From positions 186,001 to 250,000 of the forward strand of contig NZ_JACHTC010000004.1 in the NCBI RefSeq assembly GCF_014145635.1: 64,000 nt of DNA, read 5' to 3'. Shown in pieces: positions 25,161 through 33,661 of the stretch (the first letter of the stretch is position 1; each line of letters opens with the position of its first letter). The position numbers and the translations under genes were made by a program. The DNA comes from Myroides sp. WP-1 (lineage in GTDB: Bacteria; Bacteroidota; Bacteroidia; Flavobacteriales; Flavobacteriaceae). The notes beneath the pieces were generated by a model. It was given only the letters and a program-made list of their open reading frames with translations, did no database searches and was not told the origin of the DNA.

Positions 25161-25178
25161 TGCGGAGAAAGAGGGATT
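25161..25178. other. attR, 18-bp direct repeat within tRNA-Ser
   Basis: Identical to attL at 8601-8618. It covers the last bases of the tRNA gene (acceptor and part of the T arm) and two bases after it, so insertion restores a complete tRNA on this side. Confidence 0.9.
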
Positions 25179-25247
25179 CGAACCCCCGGACCTGTTACAG
25201 TCAACAGTTTTCAAGACTGCCGCAATCGACCACTCTGCCATTTCTCC
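25163..25247 (-). tRNA. tRNA-Ser (anticodon UGA)
   Basis: Read on the minus strand, the 85-base gene folds with acceptor arms GGAGAAA and TTTCTCC, anticodon stem GCAGT/ACTGT around loop CTTGAAA (anticodon TGA), a long variable arm typical of serine tRNAs and a T arm with GGTTCGAATCC. The discriminator is G and CCA is not encoded. Its 3' end is the insertion site of the mobile element, and its own terminator now lies 16.6 kb away at 8566-8597. Confidence 0.95.
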
Positions 25248-25478
25248 AGTAGTCTGCTTTACTTCCGTATTGCGAGTGCAAATATAGGATAATTTGCATG
25301 CAATACAAGGGTTTTCAAGGGATATTTGCTTCTTTTTTTACTAAAAAAATGTAAGTGTTTTATTCTCTGTGTTTTAATTGAGTGATTTTTTTTGTTTTCA
25401 AAAGAGTGTTGCTTTGGAAATAAAAGAAAAAGAAAGATTCACAAATTAAAAGTATATTTAACCAGCAATGCAATTAAT

Positions 25479-26423
25479 ATGAAAAAGAATACCCAACCAG
25501 AAATCTACTATAGTGAGTATGGTGTTAGTTTAGCAAATTCTCGTGCTTTCTTTTGTGACAACTCTAGCTTTGGTAGTTTTGTTTATGACTTTGAAGAAGA
25601 AAAGAAGTACCTCGTTTCCAAGAACCCCAAAACAAGTGAAATAATGTCTCTATCTACTGATGGAAAACGGGTGCTCACTATTGATACCACCTTTGACACC
25701 CGTAAGCGGTTCATTCGTCTTGTGGAAGTAGAAACACAGCAAGAGCTTGTGGTTACAAAGGTTGCCTTTGGGTATGAAGCACTATTTTCTCCTGTAGAAG
25801 ATTGGATTGTCATAAGAGGGGATATAAAGAGAAGGGAGAAAGTGTTTGTATACAATTTGAAAACAGAGGAAATAGTGTATACTTTTCCAGGAGCTCATCC
25901 GCTGTCTTATGGTCATTTAAATGAAGAACTACAAACCTTCGTTTTACCGAATCCCAGAAAAAAAGCAGAAGTCTTTCACTTCGATTTTCAAACAGGAGAA
26001 GGGCGTGTTGTTGCCTTGCCGTCCAAGCGATTGATTCACCGTGTATCTTTGATTGCGGAGGAAACCTATTTTTATATCGATGGAGATTATATCGCAACGT
26101 TGTGTAAGGCAGGTGAGGTGATTTGGCAAATTAAACTCGATTTCGATTCTTCCCTCTATTATGCTCCTGAGTATTTTATCTGGGAAGGAAAGGTATATTT
26201 TTCTCATGTATACGATATTGTAGTGGAAGGAAAAGAGGAAAGGCAACCTTGTTTTTATACCCTTGATTTAGAAAAAGGAAGTTTAGAGACTATTGTCATT
26301 CCCAAAGAGAAAATATTTGGTTCATTTTTACCTTTTTTGGGTAATCAAGTAATAAATAAATTTGGCGAATGCATCGATTTACAGACATTAGAATCTAGTC
26401 GATTAAGTGCTGTGATCTTTTAA
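25479..26423 (+). CDS. hypothetical protein, beta-propeller-like
   Basis: A 314-residue soluble protein with no signal peptide. Repeated beta blades are suggested by segments such as YLVSKNPKTSEIMSLSTDGKRVLTID, EALFSPVEDWIVIRGD and VFVYNLKTEEIVYTF, which have the spacing of WD40/YncE-like propellers. No catalytic motif is visible. The ATG at 25479 is chosen over an upstream frame start at 25392, which lies in A+T-rich promoter-like sequence. It lies directly outside the mobile element, 231 bases from the tRNA, and probably forms a unit with the next small gene. Confidence 0.7.
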   Translation: MKKNTQPEIYYSEYGVSLANSRAFFCDNSSFGSFVYDFEEEKKYLVSKNPKTSEIMSLSTDGKRVLTIDTTFDTRKRFIRLVEVETQQELVVTKVAFGYEALFSPVEDWIVIRGDIKRREKVFVYNLKTEEIVYTFPGAHPLSYGHLNEELQTFVLPNPRKKAEVFHFDFQTGEGRVVALPSKRLIHRVSLIAEETYFYIDGDYIATLCKAGEVIWQIKLDFDSSLYYAPEYFIWEGKVYFSHVYDIVVEGKEERQPCFYTLDLEKGSLETIVIPKEKIFGSFLPFLGNQVINKFGECIDLQTLESSRLSAVIF

Positions 26424-26464
26424 ACATCTTTTAGGTGTAATTTATATTTTTAAATAAGAAAATC

Positions 26465-26803
26465 ATGATCAACTACAACGACAAAATATTTAGAGCAGCA
26501 AGTAATACACCCAATGGAGAGACCTCAAGTGAGACGGTGTTTCACTACAAACAAGAGGGAAATATTTTAACGGCATCGTATCAAGGAGGAAAGATTGTCT
26601 GTGGGCAATTACTCGGGCTTGTAGATGATAAAGGGAAAATTGATATGCGCTACCATCAGATTAACGATAGAGGAGAGCTGATGACGGGGATGTGTCAATC
26701 CATACCCGAAATGTTGGCCAATGGAAAAATCCGATTACATGAAACGTGGCAATGGACCTCAGGAGATCAGTCAAAAGGGACGTCCATGCTTGAAGAAGAA
26801 TAA
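26465..26803 (+). CDS. conserved small protein (database name: N-acetylglutamate synthase-like)
   Basis: A 112-residue soluble protein with strands ETVFHYKQEGNILTASYQGG, VCGQLLGLVDDKG and IDMRYHQINDRGELMTGMC, the pattern of a small antiparallel barrel. Proteins of this form are often labelled n-acetylglutamate synthase in databases, but no acetyltransferase motif is present and I do not trust that name. It lies 41 bases after the propeller-like gene and ends at a shared bidirectional terminator. Confidence 0.65.
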   Translation: MINYNDKIFRAASNTPNGETSSETVFHYKQEGNILTASYQGGKIVCGQLLGLVDDKGKIDMRYHQINDRGELMTGMCQSIPEMLANGKIRLHETWQWTSGDQSKGTSMLEEE

Positions 26804-26819
26804 GACTTATAGCACAAAA

Positions 26820-26841
26820 AAATCCGCCTATTGGCGGATTT
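26820..26841. terminator. bidirectional terminator between the small gene and pyrD
   Basis: AAATCCGCC (26820-26828), loop TATT, GGCGGATTT (26833-26841), with T-runs on both strands. It serves the plus-strand gene ending at 26803 and pyrD, which ends at 26845 on the minus strand. Confidence 0.85.
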
Positions 26842-26844
26842 TTA

Positions 26845-27867
26845 TTATTTATATTGTTCTAAAATCTTTTTGTTGATTGCTTTAATCAATGCAGGTCCTT
26901 CATAAATGAATCCCGTATAAAGTTGAATAAGAGAAGCACCAGCTTCTAATTTTTCTATTGCATCAGCAGGGGAATGGATTCCGCCTACACCGATAATTGG
27001 AAACGCGCGATTGCTTTTGTCCGCTAAGAAGCGAATTACTTCCGTACTGCGGTTTGTTAGGGGTTTTCCACTTAATCCACCTGTTTCAATCTTTTTCTCT
27101 GATTGTAAACCTTCGCGGCTAATTGTGGTGTTCGTTGCAATTACCCCAGCAATTTTCGTTTCTGCTACAATATCGATGATATCCAACAGTTGACTATCTG
27201 TTAAATCCGGTGCGATTTTCAAGAGAATCGGTTTGCTTTTGGGTTTGCCGTTGTTTTTAGTTTGCAAGGCATTTAGTAAAGCCGTAAGCGGTTCTTTATC
27301 TTGTAAAGCACGCAGATTTGGCGTGTTTGGAGAACTCACATTCACCACAAAATAATCTACATAAGGGAAAAGCGCATCAAAGCAAATCTCATAATCGTCA
27401 ATAGCTTGCTCGTTTGGTGTTACTTTGTTTTTACCGATATTTCCACCAATTAACGTTCCTTTGTTTTTCTTCAGGCGTTCAATCGCTTGCTCAATTCCCC
27501 CGTTATTGAATCCCATGCGGTTAATTAGAGCGTGATCTTCTACTAAGCGGAACAAGCGTTTTTTCGGGTTTCCATCCTGTGCCTTAGGTGTAATCGTTCC
27601 GATTTCAATAAAGCCAAAACCGAAATTCTCAAGCTCACTGTACAGCTTAGCATCTTTATCTAAACCAGCGGCTAAACCAACCGGATTTTTAAACTTTAAA
27701 CCAAATACCTCTCGTTCTAATCGCGGATCATTTACTTGAAATTTTGAGCGAATCATCGCCGATACACCCGGAATCTTGTTGATGAATTTCAGCGAATTAA
27801 ACGTAAAATGGTGTGCCTTTTCAGGATCTAAAGAAAAGAAAAACGGTTTGAGAATACTCTTGTACAT
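26845..27867 (-). CDS. pyrD: dihydroorotate dehydrogenase (quinone), class 2
   Basis: A 340-residue flavoenzyme oxidising dihydroorotate to orotate with quinone as acceptor, step four of pyrimidine synthesis. The N-terminal membrane-binding helices ([21 protein letters not shown]) mark class 2. Then come [29 protein letters not shown], the substrate loop NRMGFNN, the catalytic-serine region [13 protein letters not shown] and the FMN-binding end [13 protein letters not shown] longer frame to 27912 is unlikely, since a -7-like box (TACTTTCG, minus strand, 27902-27909) lies inside that extension. A complete housekeeping gene. Confidence 0.97.
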   Translation of the reverse strand: MYKSILKPFFFSLDPEKAHHFTFNSLKFINKIPGVSAMIRSKFQVNDPRLEREVFGLKFKNPVGLAAGLDKDAKLYSELENFGFGFIEIGTITPKAQDGNPKKRLFRLVEDHALINRMGFNNGGIEQAIERLKKNKGTLIGGNIGKNKVTPNEQAIDDYEICFDALFPYVDYFVVNVSSPNTPNLRALQDKEPLTALLNALQTKNNGKPKSKPILLKIAPDLTDSQLLDIIDIVAETKIAGVIATNTTISREGLQSEKKIETGGLSGKPLTNRSTEVIRFLADKSNRAFPIIGVGGIHSPADAIEKLEAGASLIQLYTGFIYEGPALIKAINKKILEQYK

Positions 27868-28050
27868 AAAAATGTGTGTTGTTGCGTTGTAAAATACCCT
27901 GCGAAAGTACACTTTTTGTTATAATTTTTGAAACCTTCTGCAAAGAATACTTCCATCGTTTCTCGGATTTTCTTTTTTTATCAATAAATAGGGGTGATTC
28001 AGGTAGCGTTAATGTACGGGAACTCGATTTGGTGAACGACTATATTAACT

Positions 28051-28374
28051 TTAACTAGTTGTTGAGGTATTTAATGATAAGGGAAGAAAGTAGTAAGAAA
28101 GTGCCAATAAAACGCCTGCGATTACCATGGGAACTAAAGAGCGGATTCCTTCACCCACAGCAAGGTGGGCAATAGCTGCTGCAATAATGTTGATGGTAAA
28201 CCCGGCATAAGCAAATCCTTTGATTATACGGGGTAAAAAGGGAAGAAGTAGGGCGAGTACACCTAGTATTTTAGCCACTCCTAGTTCAATGCGGAAGTAA
28301 TCAGGATATCCTAAATATGCGAAAGCTTCTTTAAACGAGGGATCCGTAAAATAGCTATAAGCGCTGAATAACAT
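28051..28374 (-). CDS. DoxX family membrane protein, start apparently frameshifted
   Basis: A 107-residue frame with three membrane helices and the DoxX pattern FRIELGVAKILGVLALLLPFLPRIIKGFAYAGF. Family members usually begin about 17 residues earlier. That missing start is present upstream: in-frame sequence IIYWVSTSLFSLFMLFSAYSYF continues back to a run of eight A (minus strand), where one extra base separates it from an ATG-AAC-AAA start at 28426. The gene is therefore interrupted by a homopolymer slip, or translation starts at the internal ATG. It is divergent from an HxlR regulator, a common pairing. Its chemistry is uncertain; DoxX proteins are linked to thiol or quinone redox. Confidence 0.75.
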   Translation of the reverse strand: MLFSAYSYFTDPSFKEAFAYLGYPDYFRIELGVAKILGVLALLLPFLPRIIKGFAYAGFTINIIAAAIAHLAVGEGIRSLVPMVIAGVLLALSYYFLPLSLNTSTTS

Positions 28375-28426
28375 AAAAAGGCTGAATAAACTGGTTGATA
28401 CCCAGTAGATTATTTTTTTTGTTCAT
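28375..28426 (-). other. displaced 5' end of the DoxX gene with A8 tract
   Basis: Holds the probable original start (ATG at 28426-28424), the codons for MNKK, an A8 run (T8 at 28413-28420 on the plus strand) and the codons for IIYWVSTSLFSLF. With seven A instead of eight the frame joins the gene at 28374 without interruption. It may be a slip mutation, a phase-variable tract or a sequencing error. Confidence 0.65.
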
Positions 28427-28592
28427 GGTTTTTGTTTTTGATTTGTGAGACAAAGTTAGGGCGATTAAAGGGAGAAATAGATGGAGCTAACCAATAGGTA
28501 AGTGGTTACTTTTTGGTAACTAATCTGGAAGGAGTGGAGCTATATCGGCAATATGTCGTATCTTTACCTATAGCGCAATTGTAAAACAAGAT

Positions 28593-28955
28593 ATGAAGGA
28601 ACAACAAGCAAAGTGTAAAACCAATGTAATGGGAGTTAAGGATAGTATGTCTATTTTAAGCGGAAAGTGGAAATTACATATCTTGGGGACGTTATTGATG
28701 CATGATAAATTGCGTTTTATGGAACTTCAACGTATTTTAGGGGATATTTCAGCCAAAGTACTCAGTAAAGAATTACGCGATTTAGAGCTTAATCAATTGG
28801 TTATTCGAACGGAACTTGATGGTGCTGTTGTAGCAGTAGAATATGCCATTTCTCCCTTTGGAATTACCCTGACTCCGGTGATCCAAGCCTTGGCCAATTG
28901 GGGGAATACCTACCGCAAAGAGATTATCCAGCAGATGGAAAAAAACAAAGGATGA
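28593..28955 (+). CDS. HxlR-family winged-helix regulator
   Basis: A 120-residue transcription factor. The HxlR signature is plain: an early Cys (Cys8), SILSGKWKLHILGTLL, LRFMELQRILGDISAKVLSKELRDLE as recognition helices, and VEYAISPFGITLTPVIQALANWG at the end. These regulators often respond to thiol or electrophile stress through the N-terminal Cys. It is divergent from the DoxX gene and is likely to control it through the 166-base gap. It has no other gene in its unit before thrS. Confidence 0.9.
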   Translation: MKEQQAKCKTNVMGVKDSMSILSGKWKLHILGTLLMHDKLRFMELQRILGDISAKVLSKELRDLELNQLVIRTELDGAVVAVEYAISPFGITLTPVIQALANWGNTYRKEIIQQMEKNKG

Positions 28956-29018
28956 CAAACCGAGCAAAAGAGAATGACTTGTTTTCTTATAAAAGCGTGT
29001 AAAAGCGCATAAAATGTA

Positions 29019-29049
29019 TTGTTATTATTCGCTAAAACTTGTATCTTTG
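29019..29049 (+). promoter_or_regulatory. Bacteroidota-type promoter of thrS
   Basis: A -33 TTG at 29019-29021 and a -7 TATCTTTG at 29042-29049 with 20 bases between, matching TTG-N19-TAnnTTTG. It lies 24 bases before the thrS ATG and supports that start rather than the longer frame. Confidence 0.75.
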
Positions 29050-29072
29050 CAACTCATTTTTTAAAAATAATT

Positions 29073-31025
29073 ATGATAAAAATTACATTACCAGACGGAT
29101 CAGTGAAAGAGTTTGCCTCAGGGGTAACTCCTTTCGATGTTGCTAAAAGTATAAGTGAAGGTTTAGCAAGAAATATTATTTCTGCCAACTTCAATGGTAC
29201 CACCATCGAAACCACCACTGCTTTGACCACGGACGGTAGTCTAGTTTTATATTCATGGAATGATGCAGAAGGAAAGAAAGCATTTTGGCATTCTTCTTCT
29301 CACGTAATGGCGCAAGCGTTACTTGAATTATTCCCAGGCATCAAATTAACGATTGGTCCAGCAATTGAAAACGGATTCTACTATGACGTGGATTTTATGG
29401 ATCACAAAGTAACAGATGCTGATTTTAAGAGAATTGAAGATAAGTTTTTAGATATTGCTAGAGGGAAACACGAGTTTTCTATGCGATCTGCTTCCAAAGC
29501 AGAGGCATTAGCGATGTATAAAAAAGAAGAAAACCCATACAAAGTAGAGCTAATTGAAAACCTAGAAGATGGTACAATTACGTTCTGTGATCACGATACA
29601 TTTACAGATTTATGTCGTGGTGGGCATATTCCCAATACAGGAATTATCAAAGCGTTTAAAATCTTGTCTATTGCTGGTGCATACTGGAGAGGAGACGAGA
29701 AAAACAAACAGCTAACACGTGTATACGGTATCTCATTCCCGAAACAAAAAGATCTTACAGATTATTTAGCTTTACTAGAAGAAGCTAAAAAACGCGATCA
29801 CCGTAAATTGGGGAAAGAGCTAGAATTATTTACATTCTCTCAAAAAGTAGGACAAGGATTGCCTTTATGGTTGCCTAAAGGAGCTGCTTTAAGAGATCGA
29901 TTGGAGTATTTCTTGCGTAAAGCACAGAAAAAAGCAGGATACGAACAAGTCGTAACACCACACATCGGACAAAAAGAGTTGTATGTTACTTCAGGTCACT
30001 ATGCAAAATATGGAGCAGATAGTTTCCAACCGATTCACACACCAGTAGAAGGGGAGGAGTTCTTGTTAAAACCAATGAACTGTCCACATCACTGTGAGAT
30101 TTACAACGCAAGACCTTGGTCATACAAAGATTTACCAAAGCGTTTTGCTGAGTTTGGAACGGTTTACCGTTATGAGCAATCAGGAGAGTTACACGGATTA
30201 ACACGTGTACGTGGATTTACTCAAGATGATGCACATATTTTCTGTACACCAGATCAATTGGATGAAGAATTCAAAAAAGTAATTGATTTAGTCTTGTACG
30301 TATTCGGATCTTTAGGATTTGAAAACTTTACAGCGCAAGTATCAGTTCGCGATTTAACCAATCCAGATAAGTATATTGGATCAGTAGAGAACTGGGAAAA
30401 AGCAGAACAAGCGATTATCAACGCAGCAAAAGATAAAGGATTAAACTATGTGATCGAGAGTGGAGAAGCTGCTTTCTATGGTCCGAAGTTAGACTTTATG
30501 GTGAAAGATGCGTTAGGTAGAAGCTGGCAGTTAGGTACAATCCAAGTAGATTACAATTTACCAGAGCGTTTTGAATTAACATATAAAGGATCTGATAACG
30601 AGTTACATAGACCTGTGATGATTCACAGAGCACCATTTGGATCTATGGAGCGTTTTATCGCAATTTTGTTGGAGCATACAGGTGGAAATTTCCCACTTTG
30701 GTTGATGCCAGAACAAGCTATTATACTGTCTTTGAGTGAGAAGTATGAAAAATATGCGAAAAAAGTTTTAGATTTGCTAGAAAATGACGAAATTCGCGCG
30801 GTCGTAGATAACAGAAATGAAACGATTGGAAAGAAAATCCGTGAAGCCGAGGTACAAAAGTTCCCTTATATGTTGATTGTAGGAGAAGAAGAAGAGAAAA
30901 ACGGAACAATCTCAGTGCGTAAACACGGAGAGGCAGGAAAGACGAATCAAACGATGAAAATTGAAGAATTTATTGCTTTTGTTCAGAAAGAAGTGAGTTC
31001 ATCAATGAAACAGTTCGGAGAATAA
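29073..31025 (+). CDS. thrS: threonine-tRNA ligase
   Basis: A 650-residue class II synthetase that charges tRNA-Thr. It has an N-terminal TGS domain ([14 protein letters not shown]), the second additional domain with [16 protein letters not shown] and [18 protein letters not shown] (editing), then the catalytic core with [15 protein letters not shown] (zinc Cys and His), [24 protein letters not shown] (motif 2) and [22 protein letters not shown] (motif 3), and a C-terminal anticodon-binding domain. Length is normal. It is first in a unit with infC, rpmI and rplT. Family-normal and complete. Confidence 0.98.
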   Translation: MIKITLPDGSVKEFASGVTPFDVAKSISEGLARNIISANFNGTTIETTTALTTDGSLVLYSWNDAEGKKAFWHSSSHVMAQALLELFPGIKLTIGPAIENGFYYDVDFMDHKVTDADFKRIEDKFLDIARGKHEFSMRSASKAEALAMYKKEENPYKVELIENLEDGTITFCDHDTFTDLCRGGHIPNTGIIKAFKILSIAGAYWRGDEKNKQLTRVYGISFPKQKDLTDYLALLEEAKKRDHRKLGKELELFTFSQKVGQGLPLWLPKGAALRDRLEYFLRKAQKKAGYEQVVTPHIGQKELYVTSGHYAKYGADSFQPIHTPVEGEEFLLKPMNCPHHCEIYNARPWSYKDLPKRFAEFGTVYRYEQSGELHGLTRVRGFTQDDAHIFCTPDQLDEEFKKVIDLVLYVFGSLGFENFTAQVSVRDLTNPDKYIGSVENWEKAEQAIINAAKDKGLNYVIESGEAAFYGPKLDFMVKDALGRSWQLGTIQVDYNLPERFELTYKGSDNELHRPVMIHRAPFGSMERFIAILLEHTGGNFPLWLMPEQAIILSLSEKYEKYAKKVLDLLENDEIRAVVDNRNETIGKKIREAEVQKFPYMLIVGEEEEKNGTISVRKHGEAGKTNQTMKIEEFIAFVQKEVSSSMKQFGE

Positions 31026-31076
31026 GAACAATTATGTATAACGCTTGTAGAACCAAGCATTAAAATTTTTAAAGCC

Positions 31077-31634
31077 ATAGCAGTAAGACAAAGAGGAGGA
31101 TTTAGACCTCGCGAAGAGAAGAAGGATTTGCACAGAGTAAACAACGCAATCCGTGTTCCTGAAGTTCGACTTGTCGGAGACAATGTCGAAACGGGTGTAT
31201 ATAAACTAGCAGACGCTTTGCGTTTAGCTGAAGAGCAAGAATTAGATTTAGTGGAGATTTCTCCCAATGCAGAACCGCCCGTTTGTAAAGTAATTGACTA
31301 TAAAAAATTCCTTTACGAGCAAAAGAAGCGCGAGAAAATGTTGAAAGCTAAATCAACGCAAATTACCGTAAAGGAAATTCGTTTTGGTCCTCAAACTGAT
31401 GAGCATGACTATGAGTTTAAGAAAAAGAATGCAGAAAAGTTCTTAAAAGAAGGAGCTAAATTGAAAGCATTCGTATTCTTTAAAGGTCGTTCTATCATCT
31501 ACAAGGATCAAGGACAAATTTTGTTACTTAGATTAGCACAAGACTTGGAAGAATTCGGAAAAGTTGAATCAATGCCAGTATTGGAAGGTAAACGTATGAC
31601 CATGTTCATCGCTCCTAAAAAGAAAACAAAATAA
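31077..31634 (+). CDS. infC: translation initiation factor IF-3, probable AUA start
   Basis: A 185-residue IF-3 that binds the 30S subunit and checks initiator tRNA pairing. The N-domain carries [23 protein letters not shown], the linker is basic ([16 protein letters not shown]), and the C-domain has [16 protein letters not shown] and [24 protein letters not shown]. No ATG precedes the conserved part. The first usual start is a TTG at 31128, which would remove the conserved [16 protein letters not shown] segment. An in-frame ATA at 31077 restores it. IF-3 genes in other bacteria use rare starts (AUU in E. coli) for self-control, so a non-AUG start here is credible but not proven. Confidence 0.85.
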   Translation: MAVRQRGGFRPREEKKDLHRVNNAIRVPEVRLVGDNVETGVYKLADALRLAEEQELDLVEISPNAEPPVCKVIDYKKFLYEQKKREKMLKAKSTQITVKEIRFGPQTDEHDYEFKKKNAEKFLKEGAKLKAFVFFKGRSIIYKDQGQILLLRLAQDLEEFGKVESMPVLEGKRMTMFIAPKKKTK

Positions 31635-31696
31635 TTCTTTAGCAATAAAGAATAAAAATAGAATTAAGTAAGATAATCATAATACCTAGGAACAAA

Positions 31697-31894
31697 ATGC
31701 CTAAAATGAAAACTAAATCTAGTGCTAAAAAGCGTTTCAAGCTAACAGGTACTGGAAGAATCAAAAGAAAACACGCTTTCAAAAGTCACATTTTGACTAA
31801 AAAATCTAAAAAGCGTAAATTAGCTTTAACTCACTCTACTTTAGTATCTAAAGCAGATGAGCACAGCATCAAAGATCAATTAAGATTAATCTAA
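31697..31894 (+). CDS. rpmI: 50S ribosomal protein L35
   Basis: A 65-residue basic protein, [20 protein letters not shown] at the start and [15 protein letters not shown] in the middle, the standard L35 sequence. It lies between infC and rplT, the universal order, and is presumably cotranscribed with them. Confidence 0.98.
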   Translation: MPKMKTKSSAKKRFKLTGTGRIKRKHAFKSHILTKKSKKRKLALTHSTLVSKADEHSIKDQLRLI

Positions 31895-32008
31895 TTCTAG
31901 GTAACTAGAAAAAGATTCGGTTAAATTTATTTAATAACCCTGGAGTGGCGCTTAGTAATTTAGAAGAACTTGTAAAAGTCGCCCACTACAAAAAACACTT
32001 GTAAAGAA

Positions 32009-32353
32009 ATGGCAAGATCAGTAAACTCAGTAGCTTCAAGAGCAAGAAGAAAAAGAATTTTGAAGCAAGCCAAAGGTTACTTTGGAAGACGTAAAAACGT
32101 TTGGACAGTAGCTAAAAACGCGGTAGAAAAAGCAATGCTTTATGCTTACCGTGATAGAAAACAAAAGAAAAGAAATTTCCGTTCTCTTTGGATTATGCGT
32201 ATCAACGCTGGTGCAAGATTACACGGATTAAGCTATTCTGTATTCATCGGTAAATTGAAAGCTAATAACATCGAATTGAACCGTAAAGTTCTTGCAGATT
32301 TAGCTACAAATCACCCTGAAGCTTTCGCAGCTATCGTTAATAAAGTAAAATAA
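32009..32353 (+). CDS. rplT: 50S ribosomal protein L20
   Basis: A 114-residue basic ribosomal protein needed for early 50S assembly. It starts [19 protein letters not shown], with [21 protein letters not shown] and [20 protein letters not shown], all L20 signatures. The 114-base gap after rpmI could hold an autoregulatory leader as known in other bacteria, but I see no clear mimic. A strong terminator ends the unit. Confidence 0.98.
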   Translation: MARSVNSVASRARRKRILKQAKGYFGRRKNVWTVAKNAVEKAMLYAYRDRKQKKRNFRSLWIMRINAGARLHGLSYSVFIGKLKANNIELNRKVLADLATNHPEAFAAIVNKVK

Positions 32354-32395
32354 GAAACGTTTGTCAAATCAGATTAGTCTTACTTAATATAGTAA

Positions 32396-32427
32396 AAAGC
32401 CCTACTTACAAGTAGGGCTTTTTTTTG
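32396..32427 (+). terminator. terminator after rplT
   Basis: AAAGCCCTACT (32396-32406), loop TACA, AGTAGGGCTTT (32411-32421) and a run of eight T. End of the thrS-infC-rpmI-rplT unit. Confidence 0.9.
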
Positions 32428-32481
32428 TTATCGATTATTGTTTACTGTAGATTTTTATAATAATAGGTAGTATTTTCTTTC

Positions 32482-32529
32482 CAACAACAAACGAACAGCA
32501 AACAACAAACAACGAACAACAAAAAAAAC
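32482..32529. repeat. A/C-rich low-complexity tract
   Basis: Repeated units AACAACAAACGAACAGC and relatives, 35 bases before the amino-sugar gene. Similar tracts, or their reverse complements, occur at 42921, 43322, 52262, 61911 and 62681. Function unknown. Confidence 0.6.
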
Positions 32530-32563
32530 ACCTATATTTACTTTTCTAAAGCACAATTTACCG

Positions 32564-33661
32564 ATGATATCATTTTTAGATTTACAACAGATTAACCAAC
32601 GCTACGAAGCGGCTTATCTTGATAAGGTAAAAGAAGTGTTCCAAAAGGGGAGATATATTTTAGGCAATGAAGTAGTTCAATTCGAAGAAGATTTTGCTGC
32701 TTATTGCGGTACGTCTTTTTGTATTAGTGTGGGCAATGGATTAGATGCTTTAAAGTTGATTTTTGACGGTTATATCAAACTGGGAAAATTGAGTAAAGGT
32801 GATGATGTCTTAGTTCCAGCCAACACGTATATTGCAACGATTTTAGCCTTGTTGGATTGTGGGTTGAATCCCGTGTTTGTTGAGCCCAATCTCGATAGTT
32901 ATACGGTAGATGTAAGTGGAATTAATTATTCCATGACATCTTCAACCAAAGCAATTCTCGTTGTACACTTATATGGTCATGTCTATGAGATGGATAAAAT
33001 AAAAGCCTATTGTCAGGATCGTGGATTATTGTTGATTGAAGACGCAGCTCAAGCCCATGGTGTCGTGGCTTATAAAGGAAAGGCAGGGGCTTACGGTGAT
33101 GCAGCGGCTTTTAGTTTTTACCCCAGTAAGAATTTAGGATGCGTGGGTGATGGTGGTGCAATTACAACGAATCATTTGGATTTGGTAGAGGTACTTCGCG
33201 CAACGCGAAACTATGGATCTCACATCAAGTATCAGAATAAATACAAAGGATTTAATTCTCGTTTAGACGAGCTACAAGCAGCAATGCTCAATCTGAAATT
33301 ACCGCATTTGGATGCAGACAATCAAAAGCGATTGCACATCGCCTATCGCTATTTGAGAGAAGTGAAAAACGTTAAGATTATTCTACCGCATTTGGTTGCA
33401 GGAGCAGGACACAATTTTCATTTGTTTGTTGTTCGCGTAGCCGAACGAGAACATTTTCAGCTTTACTTGCTCAAGAAAGGAATTCAAACGCTTATTCACT
33501 ATCCCATTGCACCTCATCAACAACCAGCGCTAAGTGATTTTCGCTATCTACAATTACCCGTAACAGAATTGATTCACAACGAAGTTGTGAGTTTACCTAT
33601 GTCTCCAGTATTGACAGATGACGAAGTAACGCAAATCATTGACGCTTTAAACGCATATTAA
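32564..33661 (+). CDS. DegT/DnrJ/EryC1/StrS aminotransferase, FdtB/QdtB-like
   Basis: A 365-residue PLP sugar aminotransferase. It starts MISFLDLQQINQRYE; VGNGLDALKLIF and GDDVLVPANTYIAT form the cofactor pocket, LLIEDAAQAHG gives the PLP-binding Asp, and FSFYPSKNLGCVGDGGAI holds the Schiff-base Lys. With the 3,4-ketoisomerase gene two genes on, it most likely makes dTDP-3-amino-3,6-dideoxyhexose (Fuc3N or Qui3N type) for a surface glycan. The stop and the flippase start share a base (TAATG). The stereochemistry of the sugar cannot be read from sequence. Confidence 0.9.
   Translation: MISFLDLQQINQRYEAAYLDKVKEVFQKGRYILGNEVVQFEEDFAAYCGTSFCISVGNGLDALKLIFDGYIKLGKLSKGDDVLVPANTYIATILALLDCGLNPVFVEPNLDSYTVDVSGINYSMTSSTKAILVVHLYGHVYEMDKIKAYCQDRGLLLIEDAAQAHGVVAYKGKAGAYGDAAAFSFYPSKNLGCVGDGGAITTNHLDLVEVLRATRNYGSHIKYQNKYKGFNSRLDELQAAMLNLKLPHLDADNQKRLHIAYRYLREVKNVKIILPHLVAGAGHNFHLFVVRVAEREHFQLYLLKKGIQTLIHYPIAPHQQPALSDFRYLQLPVTELIHNEVVSLPMSPVLTDDEVTQIIDALNAY

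Larger units (their letters stand above)
8601..25178. mobile_element. integrative mobilizable element inserted in tRNA-Ser
   Basis: A 16.6-kb element bounded by exact 18-bp repeats. Gene order from the left: tyrosine integrase and partner, TM protein, DUF3853, SF3-type helicase, iteron-like repeats, CHC2/Toprim primase, oriT-like region, MobC, relaxase, small coiled-coil membrane protein, XRE regulator, cargo, RadC, MBL/membrane pair. No TraG coupling protein or type IV secretion genes are visible, so transfer would need a helper. That is the plan of NBU-like mobilizable elements of Bacteroidota. The tRNA gene is kept whole at the right end. Confidence 0.9.

Noticed and set aside
8601..25178. 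Self-transmissible conjugative element
   Set aside because: No TraG-type coupling protein, VirB4-type ATPase or other transfer-apparatus gene is present; only mobilization genes are.
25163..25247. tRNA-Ser destroyed by the insertion
   Set aside because: The direct repeat restores the 3' end; all arms and the anticodon loop are intact on the right side of the element.
26465..26803. N-acetylglutamate synthase
   Set aside because: A common database label for this small protein, but no acetyl-CoA-binding motif is present and 112 residues are too few for that enzyme.
28956..29072. T-box or other riboswitch before thrS
   Set aside because: The gap from promoter to start is only about 24 bases, too short for a T-box leader.
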